A DNA stretch of 64,000 bases, from assembly GCF_030463535.1 (NCBI RefSeq), contig NC_132896.1, positions 27,381,209 through 27,445,208 on the forward strand, written 5' to 3'. The stretch is from Salminus brasiliensis (lineage: Eukaryota; Chordata; Actinopteri; Characiformes; Bryconidae). The notes under the pieces were generated by a model. It had not been told where the DNA came from, ran no database searches, and saw only the letters and a program-made list of their open reading frames with translations. This document shows, piece by piece, positions 1 through 10,429 of the stretch. The stretch's first letter is position 1. Every line of letters begins with the position of its first letter. The position numbers and the translations under genes were made by a program.

Positions 1-590
1 TCTACACTGAACCCTGTCTGAATGGACAGTTAAGAGGTCAGAACGTGAGTCAGGATCTGTCTTTTCAGTTTTGTCTTTACAAGAGCTTCGACTCTCACGT
101 TAAAAAACAAATCATTCTTTTGTTTTCTTCGTCTGCTCAGAGTTCTGCCTGTTATTTAATGAAGGAAGCCACAGTCGCGGAATCCCGAGTCAGAACAGCC
201 GCATGTTCGTCTGCGCAATATCCATTTGAAAGCGGCTGCAAACATTTGCTCACTCTCAGCAGGGCTCGTGCCAAAAGAGTTGGTGGTCAGACATTGCTTT
301 TGCCACAGAGGTGGCCGACAGGTGCCTGGGAGCTGAAGAGATTACCGCTAGCCAAACAACTTATACTGAATACCCCCCCCCCCCCCCCCCCGTCCTCCTC
401 CTCTTCCTCCTTATCCAACCAACCTGACAAACATCTTTCCTCCCACCCTCTTGTAAGATTGTAAAATGCACTGGAATGCATTGCTATTGTGTTGTATTTT
501 GTAACATTTAGATAAACTATATTTAATGATGTTCTCTTCTATTCAATCTGTGAATTGTAATAAAGCCAAAATTGAAAGATCTTGAGAATG
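1..590 (+). other. Possible 3' end of an unidentified upstream transcript
   Basis: A consensus AATAAA signal lies at 559-564 and is followed about 20 bases later by a GT/T-rich stretch (tgtggtcttttt), the usual layout of a vertebrate cleavage site. The sequence before it is non-repetitive and AT-rich, like a 3' UTR, apart from a C19 run at 373-391. No coding exon is recognisable. In human, genes such as HNRNPH1 and CBY3 lie near CANX, but nothing here identifies the gene. It could also be a chance AATAAA. Confidence 0.35.
559..564 (+). terminator. Polyadenylation signal AATAAA (putative)
   Basis: AATAAA with a GT-rich downstream element about 25-35 bases on. It would end a + strand transcript entering from the left edge of the window. 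Confidence 0.35.
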
Positions 591-949
591 TGGTCTTTTT
601 AATACTGTCACAGGTTGAACATGTGAAATGTGAAGTAATGGTGATGGTGTTTAGGAAAGTATTGTTTGGTCTCATTTGGTGTTATTTAATGTTGGGTAAA
701 TGGGAAGACCAAGAAACATTTCAAATTTAGTCATGGTCAGAAATGGTCAGTATGGGGAGCTCATTCTTGCCAGGCAGATGTGTGGCAGTATGTCAAACTT
801 TGACTTAGTGTCTTAAAATAACTTATTAACTCAAAGTTTTGACTTAAGTGTCTTGTAATAATGATGTACTTTTTTTTTTTTACAGTTTCGACGTATTAGA
901 CTTATATGAGAATCTAACATAAAGACTTACTGTGGAAAAATTTGTGATA

Positions 950-961
950 AAGTTACATTCC

Positions 962-1015
<54 letters not shown>

Positions 1016-1200
1016 CATATAATTATTTTCTATATATAATTATCTAAAGTTACATTTCATTTATATATAATTATTATATAGATATAATTATCTAAAGTTA
1101 CATTCCATTTATCGAAACATACATGATCTAAAGTTACATTACATTTATATATATAATATATATAATTATTTTCGATATATATAAATATATATATAATATT
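950..1200. repeat. AT-rich tandem repeat with a (TA)n core
   Basis: A (TA)24 run occupies 965-1012. Around it the motif taaagttacattYcattta recurs about four times (near 951, 1045, 1093 and 1132), separated by TA-rich spacers. This is a degenerate tandem array with a unit of roughly 40-90 bases. Confidence 0.7.
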
Positions 1201-1369
1201 TTTTTATGTGTTCCAATATTTCTTAATTACAATTCCTTGGAAATACTTTGAGATAATTCATCATTACTTTGAGATACTATAGGGATAACATAAGATAAGA
1301 TAATATAAGATAGGATAAGATTATAGGAAAATGGTAACATTCTGATTTACTATGTTCAAATTGTTATTT

Positions 1370-1700
1370 ACTAAAGTTAAAATCATTTGCAGAAACTAAA
1401 TTAAAATTATGAAAAAAGTGACACTTTTGAGGCATTATTTTTTAGAAACTAAGCTAAATTTAAAAAAAAAAAAAGTCAGTTTGAGATATTATGTAATTAT
1501 TATTATTTTTAAGTTAAATTCTGAGAAAAGTGATAATTTTGAGAAAATAATTATACTTCTAATTAATATATTATTTTTAGAAACTAAGCTAAAGTCAAAA
1601 GTTAAGATTAGATAAGCGTTTGAGATAGTAAGCTAAATTAAAACTTTTTTATTTTTGAGTAAAATTAGATCCTAAGGAAAAATTCTGGAGAAATAAGTTA
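1370..1700. repeat. Degenerate A/T-rich repeat (agaaactaagctaaa motif)
   Basis: Variants of agaaactaagctaaa recur near 1390, 1445 and 1578, and the phrase gaaaaaagtgacacttttgag recurs as a diverged copy near 1525. This suggests local tandem duplication and decay. No coding potential is seen. Confidence 0.45.
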
Positions 1701-3354
1701 TTTTATGGTGATCCCCAGGCTTAAGGACAGCTTCCACACAGTGAGATTAGTTTAACACAGTCAGCTAAAGTCTGTCATACTGCTTTTTCCCTCCACCTTG
1801 CAGGAATGATCGTCCATAGTGAAGTGAATTAGTGCATTAACAGACTGTCTCATTGCATTTTGGCATGTTGTACTGTAAATATAATGGGAACCTCTTGATT
1901 TCTTCTGAAAGGACAGGACACTCCAAGCGTCTGTGTTTGGGGTTCACTGAAGTGTGTTGTGTTGACTCCATTGGGAGCAGTTTTTCTAGGCCTAATGTTA
2001 GTGTACCCTCCCCCTGGCTTTCATGCTCAGTGACTCTACTCAGATCTACTTCACTGCCAAAGATGTCCGTTAGTCTGTACGTAAACTGAAAGGGTGGCGA
2101 GGTTAAAACACACAGCTCTTTAGGACGTATAGACGCATCAGGCTAATGTGAGGGTAAATGTTAGACACACTTCTTATGTAGTTACACAGAATAAAGTAGA
2201 TGGTTTTGGTGATCTTCTCTGGTTCTGTGTTTTTAAGGTTACTCCTTTCATTCTAAGTGGTTTGGATTATGGGGTGGTGTGTAGTCATACACGTCAGTCC
2301 TTTATTATTTTATTCACCCTCTTGGTGGCTGGAATATAGCACCACATAACTCTCAGTGAAAGCTAGCCAGGCTGAAGTTCAGCTTTCCCACAGTAAGGTT
2401 AGTTTAGCGCAGTTAGTCAGTAACCCAGCGATACTGCCCACAGGACAGGGTGAAACCAGGGTTGGGTTAAGTGTGAAGGATACTTGCATTGAAGAAAGGA
2501 CAATAAGCATAGTGTGATCGTAAGCACTAAATAGCCCTGTGTGAATGGCTTCATCCCAGCAGATCCATGTATTCGAAACTTAAGATGCTAATCAGATGTG
2601 CACAGGCTTTCTCATTATGCTAAGCAGCCCTTAATGAGTAACAATGAGCTTTTACATGTGGACCTATAGTTACCTTACACACCATACAGGCAAAAGGAGC
2701 TTTGTGGGTGCTGTGGGTAAACCGAGACACAGGCTTATTTTACCACTGATCCACCAAATGCCACCAAACTTAATTATCTTGGTCTTACTCAATCACTGTG
2801 AACAAAACCGATCTCGCTTTTTATAATGATTAGAGATTAAAGCATGCGTGATGTACAGCTAAACTGTACCTAGAAAGGTCAGATAGCTTGTTAGCATTGA
2901 CATAACCATGCCATAGACATGACACAGCAGATGCTTGGCACTTCTCTGAGTTCTCATACTAGATTATGTCCACTGGTCATCATTAATATCCAACATTAAA
3001 CATCTTTTTCAGTCACTGGTGTGACCCCCCTCAGCCTAACGCTGCATGGTAATTAATGACGCACAACATGGTGGAGAAATGTCAGCCCTCTCCTCCAGTT
3101 CAGTCGTGTAGGTGTGTTTCTTTGCATGAACTGCTGGACTTTGACTTGGGAATTCCAAAAAGATGAATTTCTCCTTTTTGTGGACTCACTTGTGTGCTTA
3201 TGCTCCGACTGCACGGTCCAGATGCAGTTAAGCTTCAGTGCACAGACAGATGCCCTATCCTTCTCCTGTACATTTTACTGGTACAATCCAGAAATCATTG
3301 GTCCATAATGGTAATCATTGGTAAGCATGGAAAACCGGGCTGCACCTAAAGCAG

Positions 3355-3680
3355 AGAAGCAGGCCCAAACCACAAAACTGCCACCCCCATGTTTAACAGT
3401 TGGAATGAGGTTCTTTTCATGGAACCCAAAGAGTTCTGCTTTGGATTGATCTGTCCATACATCATTGTTTTAACAGGGTTCTGGCTTTTCCATGTGGTCC
3501 TGAGCAAACTTCCCACAGCCAGAAGTGTTCTTTTTGGATCCTGTCATGCACACTGTTCTTGGTCAGAGCTTGCGTAATGGAGGACATGGACAATGATGGC
3601 CTATAGGTTATTAGATACTACCCTTGGGTTCTTTGTGACTTTCCATATTATTCACTGTGCTCTTGTAACCTTTGTCAAGC
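3355..3680 (-). mobile_element. Tc1/mariner-like transposon remnant
   Basis: The + strand resembles the reverse complement of fish Tc1-like transposase DNA. The phrases ccatgtttaacagttgg, tgttctttttggatcctg and cccttgggttctttgtgac are in the order and spacing expected for that family. Coding would be on the - strand but is broken by stops and internal deletions. No terminal repeats were located. The family assignment is from remembered consensus sequence. Confidence 0.6.
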
Positions 3681-3844
3681 CAGGTGAGCTTTGATAACTA
3701 AGGTGCTTAGGAATCCCATATATTTAAGGAATGGTAAATTTCCATAAACATATGTGGGGAAGACCAGACTTAGAAAGCGATAACTCAAATTTATGTTCCA
3801 GACTTTCAGTGCTGTGTTTAGATCCAAAATAGTATTACAACAGC

Positions 3845-4010
3845 CAGGTTTAGCTGGTCTACCAGCATGACCAACTTGACCAAGCTGGTCCTGACCAGTA
3901 TGGCAAACTTGCTTAACCTGGTCGACCAGCTTGACCAACTTAGTCAAGCAGTATAACCAATTTGACAACCAGCCTGGTCACATTGGTCATGCTAATAGCT
4001 CAGCTAGTCC
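3845..4010. repeat. Imperfect repeats of gaccaacttg / agctggtc
   Basis: Short units such as ttgaccaa, agctggtc, gaccagc and gaccaact recur many times on both strands, giving a quasi-palindromic low-complexity tract. It resembles a simple dispersed fish repeat. The frames that run through it are not genes. Confidence 0.5.
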
Positions 4011-4986
4011 ATCAAACTTAAACGAAAACATATCTTTGCTGCCCAATAAAAAACATGTATCTCCAAAATGGCAACTTTACAGGAGGAGGACAAACCTTTC
4101 TTAGATTTCTATTGGTCCATTCATCCAGACTTCTTCACACAGACTCCAGAGCAGCTACAGGGTTCAAACAGCTTATCCAGCTGGCAGGATGACCAGCTTT
4201 TCAACCACCTTTACCATCAAGTCCAGCAACCAGCAAACGTGGGTCTCAATATGGATTTTTCAGCAAGGTCCTGTTTTAATTTCTATATTCCTGCTTTTAA
4301 TACGTTTTTCAAGTAAGGGCTGGTTTGTGTAAATGAGCTCTGTTTCGATTGGCTGCCCCAAAGCACTCCTTCAGGGTGAGTGGGCGGGGCTAAACTGTTG
4401 CAGGCTGAATATGAAGGTCCAGGTTTACCGTTGTTTTCTTGACAATTATTTAAAGCAGCTTGCAGCTAAATTTCCATATGTGGGCGGTGTGGACTGTGCT
4501 GTATGAAATGTTTAGATTTACTTATTTAATAAATAACTGAGGGCAGTTCTCCGTGATGTGGGCTCTTATTACGGTTAGATAGCTACCGTGGTGTTGTGTC
4601 CTTGATCCTTCAGCAAGAGCCATGAAATGTCAAGCATGAATAAACCATCAACCTCCTTCTCTCAGCCTAGGAGTGGTTCAGGTTGGCTACTCAAACAGTA
4701 ACTTTGAACCGCGTGTTATCTTTACTGCTGCTGTCAGGGCTCTCCAAACAGGAAGATACGACTTGAAATAATTTGAAATAGCCACTGCACGTTGTAGCAG
4801 AAGGCAGATCTGTCATAAATGTCAGCCATATTTGTATATCTTAATCATATTAATAATATAAGCGTTATTTGGGGAAACGTGTTTCTTGAACTCCATCAAA
4901 CAGACTTTCATTCAGAGAGATTCTCAGCCATCCGCGTCTCCTCCCGTCCACTGTCCAATCGGCGTGCACTTCCCCGTGCTGACGAG

Positions 4987-5005
4987 CCAATCACAGCTGT
5001 CCACG
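4987..5005 (+). promoter_or_regulatory. canx: Perfect ER stress response element (ERSE)
   Basis: CCAAT (4987-4991), nine bases, then CCACG (5001-5005): an exact match to the ERSE consensus CCAAT-N9-CCACG, bound by NF-Y at one half and by ATF6/XBP1 at the other. It sits about 210 bases upstream of the putative exon 1 donor of an ER chaperone gene, where such an element is expected. Confidence 0.8.
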
Positions 5006-5149
5006 AGGTTCAGGTCGGAGGCGGAGACTGCTTGTCTTAATTGACGTAAAATGTAGCCAATCGGTATCTGATGATCCTCTAGGGGCGTGTTCAAACGGGA
5101 CACAGTAGCCAATCAGGAACGGCGTGAGGGTGGCGCTACAATAACGGCC

Positions 5150-5215
5150 ATCGTTCTCCGTAGCCACACGTGATGCGCTGTAGTTGCAGGCGGCTTGCTA
5201 CGTGAGAGAGCAGCG
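5150..5215 (+). other. canx: Putative non-coding exon 1 of canx
   Basis: The exon would lie just after the CCAAT cluster and end at the donor agcg|gtgagt (5215/5216). Coding exon 2 opens with only three bases before its ATG, so an upstream 5' UTR exon is needed. The stretch contains a 10-codon upstream reading frame (ATG 5172, stop 5202-5204) if transcription begins before 5172. The 5' boundary is a guess. Confidence 0.5.
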
Positions 5216-7917
5216 GTGAGTAAAACTCCAGCGGTCAGAATTAGCTACAGCTTTTAGCCGTAGCTGTGAAGACGCGTCGTTTCTCGAAGTTTAATGTGTT
5301 TAATCTGCAGCGTTTGGTGCGGTGTGTGTTTTGCGAGCTATCTATCTTCAGCGAGTTCACCGGTGGGCGAGTTTGAGGATCTGCGTGGCTCTCAGGCCGG
5401 GACGTTAGGGAATCGGTTCTTTGGAACTGATTCATTTCAATCAATTAATTGAATCGGTTCTAGATTCGTACGTTTTTGTTCTAAATGCGCAAAGCTTATA
5501 GCTATTTTTTGTTAGATGTAGCTAAAACGTTTTGTAGTAAAATCCAAATACGCGTAAGCCCAAAACAGCTATAGCTATAGATAAAGCGGCATATTGAAAC
5601 GTAGTAAGAGCCGCTGATTCGAATCAGTTGACAGTCGATTCGTTCGAACGAATCAGTCTGGCAAATTCGGAGAGTCGGACTTTCCATCATTACTAGCGTG
5701 CTGGTTAGCTAGCTAGCTAGCTTGCTGTGCTAACCGGACAGGTGTCAGGAGAAGACGGTCGAGTTACGCGTTCTCAGAGGGAAAACACACATGTAGTAAA
5801 TGTGCAACCTGTCGGCCATAAATCCTGACCAGTCGTGTAGCATAAAAGCTGGTTTAAACGTGGTTGTCGTGGCCTGTTATCTAATTTGGGGGAGGGCTAG
5901 CTGGCTAGCTAACGGTGAATTGGAGAGATTGCGTGCAGACTGACGAGACTCAGTTCTGGCTGCGGGTCGATTAGCTTACTAATGGCCAGTGTTTATTAAG
6001 GGTTTATTACTGTTATTACAGCTTATAAGCGGTCGAATAGTGCCAAACGCCTTCTGTCCTTTGGGTTAGGTTTGGGTTCCTGCTCTGCGGCTGTGGGATA
6101 GTTATAAGGGGGGCAAGCTCCAAGCTGGGGGGTTAAACCAGCCCAACCGGTGTGGCTTAAGTCATGTGTATGTATTTAGACATGGAGACGTCCAGATATA
6201 GAGGTCATGCGAAATAAACAGGCTTTGACATTTGCACGACCAGTATTATGAACGACCAGTCTTCTGGAGAGTAATGGGGTCTAGCTCTCAAAGGAGCTTG
6301 ACCTCACATGAAGGAGTCGTGACACAGGAAACCAGGACAATGGTGGTCTCTTCTTACTGTTTGTGGGTCGTTACAGAATAACTTTGGTAATAATTGTCAG
6401 CCCCTTCCATTTGTACCCCCGCCGAACTGATCTGGGCGTACCCCAGCCCCCTACCATGTTTGGTGTGTGGTGGCGGCGGCGGCATACCACCAGTTAAGTG
6501 GTGTTTGGTGCTTGGTGCTTGTGCATTGAGTTAATATAGCAGAAGACCAGGTCACAGACTGTTATATAGACTTTTTTTTAGCCACTTTAACCTCAGAGTG
6601 TCCGATTTTTCACTGAACCACTTCTCTCTTAATTGTAGACCCAAGACACAAGAGAGTACAGAAACAAGGGAAGGCCATTTTCCAAAAAAGACATTTTTAG
6701 CTTCACAACTGTTGATATCTTGGCAAACTAGGCCAGGTCAGCGCACCCGCCGTCTTATCCTTCTTTGCTTTTCCTTACTTTACACTGCAGTGCACTGACA
6801 GCTGCTATTGCTTATGTGTCTATCTGTGTGTTAACCTCCCTGCCCTCATGTATAGACTGTGACCCTCCTACCCTCCCCCTTTTCTAAATCTTAGGCCTGG
6901 ATGAAACCCAGGCCAAGCCGAGGCAGCGGGGTGTGAAGGCACCAGGCTTTAGCTCATGGCCTCATGAGGCCATGGGTGAGTTAGTTAGAATCAAGTTATC
7001 TTTTTAGGCTGGTTGATTTATCTACTTCCCCAAACAAGACACGTCCTGCTCTTCTGTCTAACTGAAAGTGAGAATTAGCATTTAGGCTTCTCTGAGTGAC
7101 GGCTCTGATGAGCCGCCTCAGGCTGGATAATTGTAATCAAATTTTGTTTTGTCAGATTAGGGTGGGGCCATGAGCAGTGGGGCACTAGCTGGAGTTCATT
7201 TGGGGGTGTCGGGCTGCCGGGCTGCTAGCAGATTAGACTCCTCTCCGATCGGATTGATGGACCCAGGCCCTTCTTAATCAGCAAGCTAGATCTCTCCTGT
7301 GCTGGTCAGCAACTCGGCAGGAAAAACCTGCACCATGCTTTCCATTGTGGAGTCAACGTTGTTGAATTGGTCCTCCTCCCCCCACACTGTTTTGGGTCTC
7401 AATGGGGGAGCTAAAGCACATTAGTATGCATATATAAGTAAATACTCCCACTGAAGTTGTACTGTCATGATTGGCCACTTGTTAAAGGAGTGGACCACCA
7501 AAAATTTAAAGTCACACTGAAATTACCAAGCTAATGTAAGCTAATGTCACCCAAGATCTCTGTAGGTCCAGGGTATTTTTCTGTAACTCAGCCTAAATGA
7601 ACACCAATTGACCCCAAGTGTGTCCTTAGCTTCCGTTCTGCTCTGGCATCCATGCGTCAGCCCTTCCTCATGCACCTAAAGTCCCAGCGTATGTTATAAA
7701 GGTGTTATAAAACACCAGATCTAGCGCAAAAGGGTTCATGGTGTGCAAACACACCGGTTGGTGTTTACAAATAGCACCGTATTGATGGACGCAGGCACCA
7801 GCTGCTGGGGTAATGCCCTCCGGACTTTCCAGACAGACATTGTGTGCTGCTTCGCAGAGCTGCAGGATGTGTCACACTAGGCACTGTGAGTAGCCCGTCA
7901 GAGCAAGCAGGGGTGTC

Positions 7918-8093
7918 TCAAATAGGGGTACAATTCATGTGTATTTGCTCCAGAGAGTCCTATTCTATTGGCAGTACCTCTCTACAAGGACTACAAGCTG
8001 TGTGTGTGCGCACGTCAGCAATGGGTGCAACTTAAAGTAGCTGAATGCATTCCCTAGAAAGGGTGTCCATAAACATTTGGACGTGTAACACTG
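7918..8093 (+). mobile_element. Fragment of a small TA-flanked inverted-repeat element (copy 1)
   Basis: The right-hand part of the family seen complete-ended at 10772-10958. It shares the phrases cagcaatgggtgcaact and gggtgtccataaacatttgg and stops at the decayed right terminus. The block around 7940-7980 (ctccagagagtcctattc) recurs in reverse complement in the copy at 48833-49140. The left end is missing. Confidence 0.65.
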
Positions 8094-8108
8094 CCTTCTG
8101 TATTTAAA

Positions 8109-8285
8109 ATGCACGGATCAGCCATAACATTAAAACCATCCTGCTTAATTAACAGCTCTGACCAGTCGAGGCATGGACTCCATGAGACCTCCACCAAGGC
8201 GAAAGCAGTAGGTCCTTTAAGTCCTGTAAGCTGTGAGGTGAGGCCTCCATGCATAGTCAGTGAGCCTTGGGGGTTCATGGGACCC
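8109..8285 (-). mobile_element. Internally deleted mariner-like element (copy A)
   Basis: It begins with the terminal phrase gatcagccataacattaaaa and continues with ctctgaccagtcgaggcatgg and tcctttaagtcctgtaagctg, typical of a widespread fish mariner-like transposon with coding on the - strand. After cctccatg the sequence jumps to a distant part of the element (gtgagccttgg). The same jump is present at 60966-60992. The right end is lost. Confidence 0.65.
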
Positions 8286-9218
8286 ATATTCTATCAGCCC
8301 GTGGTTTAAACTGCTGATTAGCTTACTCTCGCCTCAAGCCTTAGTACTGTGGGAGTGTAGTGGGGGTCATTAGTTAAATTCAGGGACAGATGGGCCTCCC
8401 TTGGGGGAGTATATATCAAGCCCCCCCCTCCCCCTCCTCTATAATACTCTTTCTCTCTCTTTCACAAATGTACACGGACACAAACACTGTAGTACTGTAG
8501 TGCAACATTCAAGCCCTTTCCTTCTAAAACTCTCACCTTGTATCTGTAGGGCAGAAGAACACGCTCTCTCAGTGCCTGTGTCTTGCGTCACACACTTTGA
8601 GGGGTAGGGTTTGAGTGCTCAGTGCTGTTACTACACCTAGGAAGTTTCTCTTTCTCTGTAGTTTCATGTGGTAGTCAAGGTTTGTTTGGGGAAGCTACTA
8701 TGGTGATGTGTTGCTAGCGTACACAGTTGGCACCACTGGCTCGATCGAGCTAATCCTGAGCGTCTTAAGCTCATTAGAGGCACATTCGGTGGGATATGCT
8801 TGCTCTGTGTGTGTGCACATCTTAGAATTACCAAGGGGGGGTTGTAGCTTTATTTGTGTTTGTGGATATCCCTGAGGAGTGGTCACTGTGGACTTCCTAG
8901 AGTTCTCTTCCCTGGGCCTCTTGGGTGACCTGGAGCGATGGTGGACTTAATGGATTGTGCTGAAGCTTTGAATAAGAATTTGTTTGTAAATGGCCTTCTC
9001 CTTCCTGCCTGAGATGGAAGTGAAATTGAGTTGATTCCCTCCTTCAGGCCACAAGATTCAATTCTCTGTGGTTCCTGTCACAGTAGTTTTGTGGAAGAGC
9101 AGAGGCCGAGTGAACTACTCTAATTCTAGTAAGCAGATGGGAAGAAGCTTGATTGCAGTTTCCCTCAGCAGTTCCCTCAGATACTCCCACATCTCAGACA
9201 GGTCTATTGTGTTGGGGG

Positions 9219-9229
9219 GGGGGGTCATT
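9219..9229. repeat. Short poly-G run
   Basis: An eleven-base G run in canx intron 1. It is only a likely length-variable simple repeat. Confidence 0.6.
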
Positions 9230-10429
9230 TTCAAATGAGAGAATTGTGAGCAGATGATAATGTAAACCTATGAACTGTCTTGGGCTACATCCACATGTAT
9301 GTAGATATTTGAGAATGTATTGTCTCCTCTGCATCTAAACTGTTTTACACTGCTGAAAACCGAGACCTTGGAAAAAGCCCACCAAGATGGAGGTTTCTAA
9401 AAACTTGAGTTTCAGAGTCAATGGGTAAAATGCTGCTTTTTGGAAGCATTGATGGCTGATATCCCATCCCTTTAATGTGCTTTAGATTTGTGCTGTACTT
9501 AGGTCTGTTTTAGCTGTTACAATTTCTTTTTGTTAAGGACTTTGTGAGGTGTTGGCGCCCCCTGTTGGGTTGGCTTCCCCTATGTTTTTGTGTTCAGGAG
9601 TAGACTGATACATTTTCTGAAATGCTGCAGGAGACAGATAGAGAGATCAAAAAAGCTGTGTGGACAGGATCTCAGCTGTGTAGCTATGGCAACGCAAACA
9701 CCACATGTAGTCTTTGACCCATTACCCATGGTTAATGTGCTATTTAGACCTTGGGTCCTTGGGTATTGTAGTCCTTTTTTAGTTATTTTAGAGTAGGTTC
9801 GGGATCAGGATCGGGGCCGTCAATAAGTATAATATAAGTAGTATAAGACTTTAGCATTAAGAGTCGCATGTATGCTTGGATGGGCCAAAAACCCACCAGT
9901 CTGTGTGCTATGTGAAAAGGGCTCTATATTGAAATGGGATTCTTTGACTAAAGATATTCTTTGATTAATGATGGTAAAAAAAAAAAGTCCTATATAAAAC
10001 AGTCTACGGAAGAACATTTTTTATGTCATGGAGTAAAATGCATGCAGGCCTGTGTTTTGTGTGTGTGGCGTAATGGTATGGTGGTTTAATCTCATTGGGT
10101 TAAATCTCCTTAAGGGAAAAGGGCTGAGACTGCAGAACTTGCTACCTGTCTCCCGTCACTATGGCGATGGGAAGTAAAGCAGTGCTGGGATGGTAACGTC
10201 CACTGAATGCCCGGCAGCCGCCCAGCACTGTTGACGTTAGACAAGGGGTGATAAAATGTTTTTTAGCCTGTGCTTGGGGTGTAGACAGGCGTGGCTGTGG
10301 TACATTTACCATCTCTGTAATTTGGAAGTTAATACAGAATTACTGCCCAATGCTTAAAATTGCAGCGTTCTGTTCCCTAATGTCGGCTCTCGCCTCATCT
10401 GCCTTGGCTTTATTTTTCTTTCTTAGACT

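Larger units (their letters stand above)
591..3350. other. Intergenic, AT-rich, no gene seen
   Basis: No exon or promoter is recognised here. The left part (950-1700) is very AT-rich and built of degenerate repeats listed separately. The rest is unique-looking non-coding DNA with only short, unsupported reading frames. Confidence 0.5.
4950..5215 (+). promoter_or_regulatory. canx: canx promoter with four CCAAT boxes
   Basis: Four CCAAT boxes lie in the same orientation at 4955-4959, 4987-4991, 5057-5061 and 5109-5113. The region also has GC-rich stretches, a CRE-like TGACGTAA at 5042-5049 and an E-box CACGTG at 5167-5172. It is CpG-rich compared with its surroundings. A consensus donor (agcg|gtgagt) at 5215/5216 ends the likely non-coding exon 1. 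No TATA box is evident, consistent with a CCAAT/GC-driven housekeeping promoter. The start site is not defined by sequence; roughly 5130-5170 is a guess. Confidence 0.6.
5216..10426 (+). other. canx: canx intron 1
   Basis: A 5.2-kb intron between the putative non-coding exon and the ATG exon. The first ~700 bases are CpG- and GCTAGC-rich. It carries two transposon fragments near 7.9-8.3 kb, listed separately. No further exon is recognised. Confidence 0.5.

Noticed and set aside
45-464. 139-residue open frame at the left edge
   Set aside because: It crosses a C19 run that reads as proline and serine runs, has no recognisable domain, and lies in what looks like a 3' UTR.
4068-4316. 82-residue frame between the repeats and the canx promoter
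   Set aside because: It starts beside a degenerate gaccagc repeat and includes repeat-derived codons; no domain, splice context or promoter is evident.
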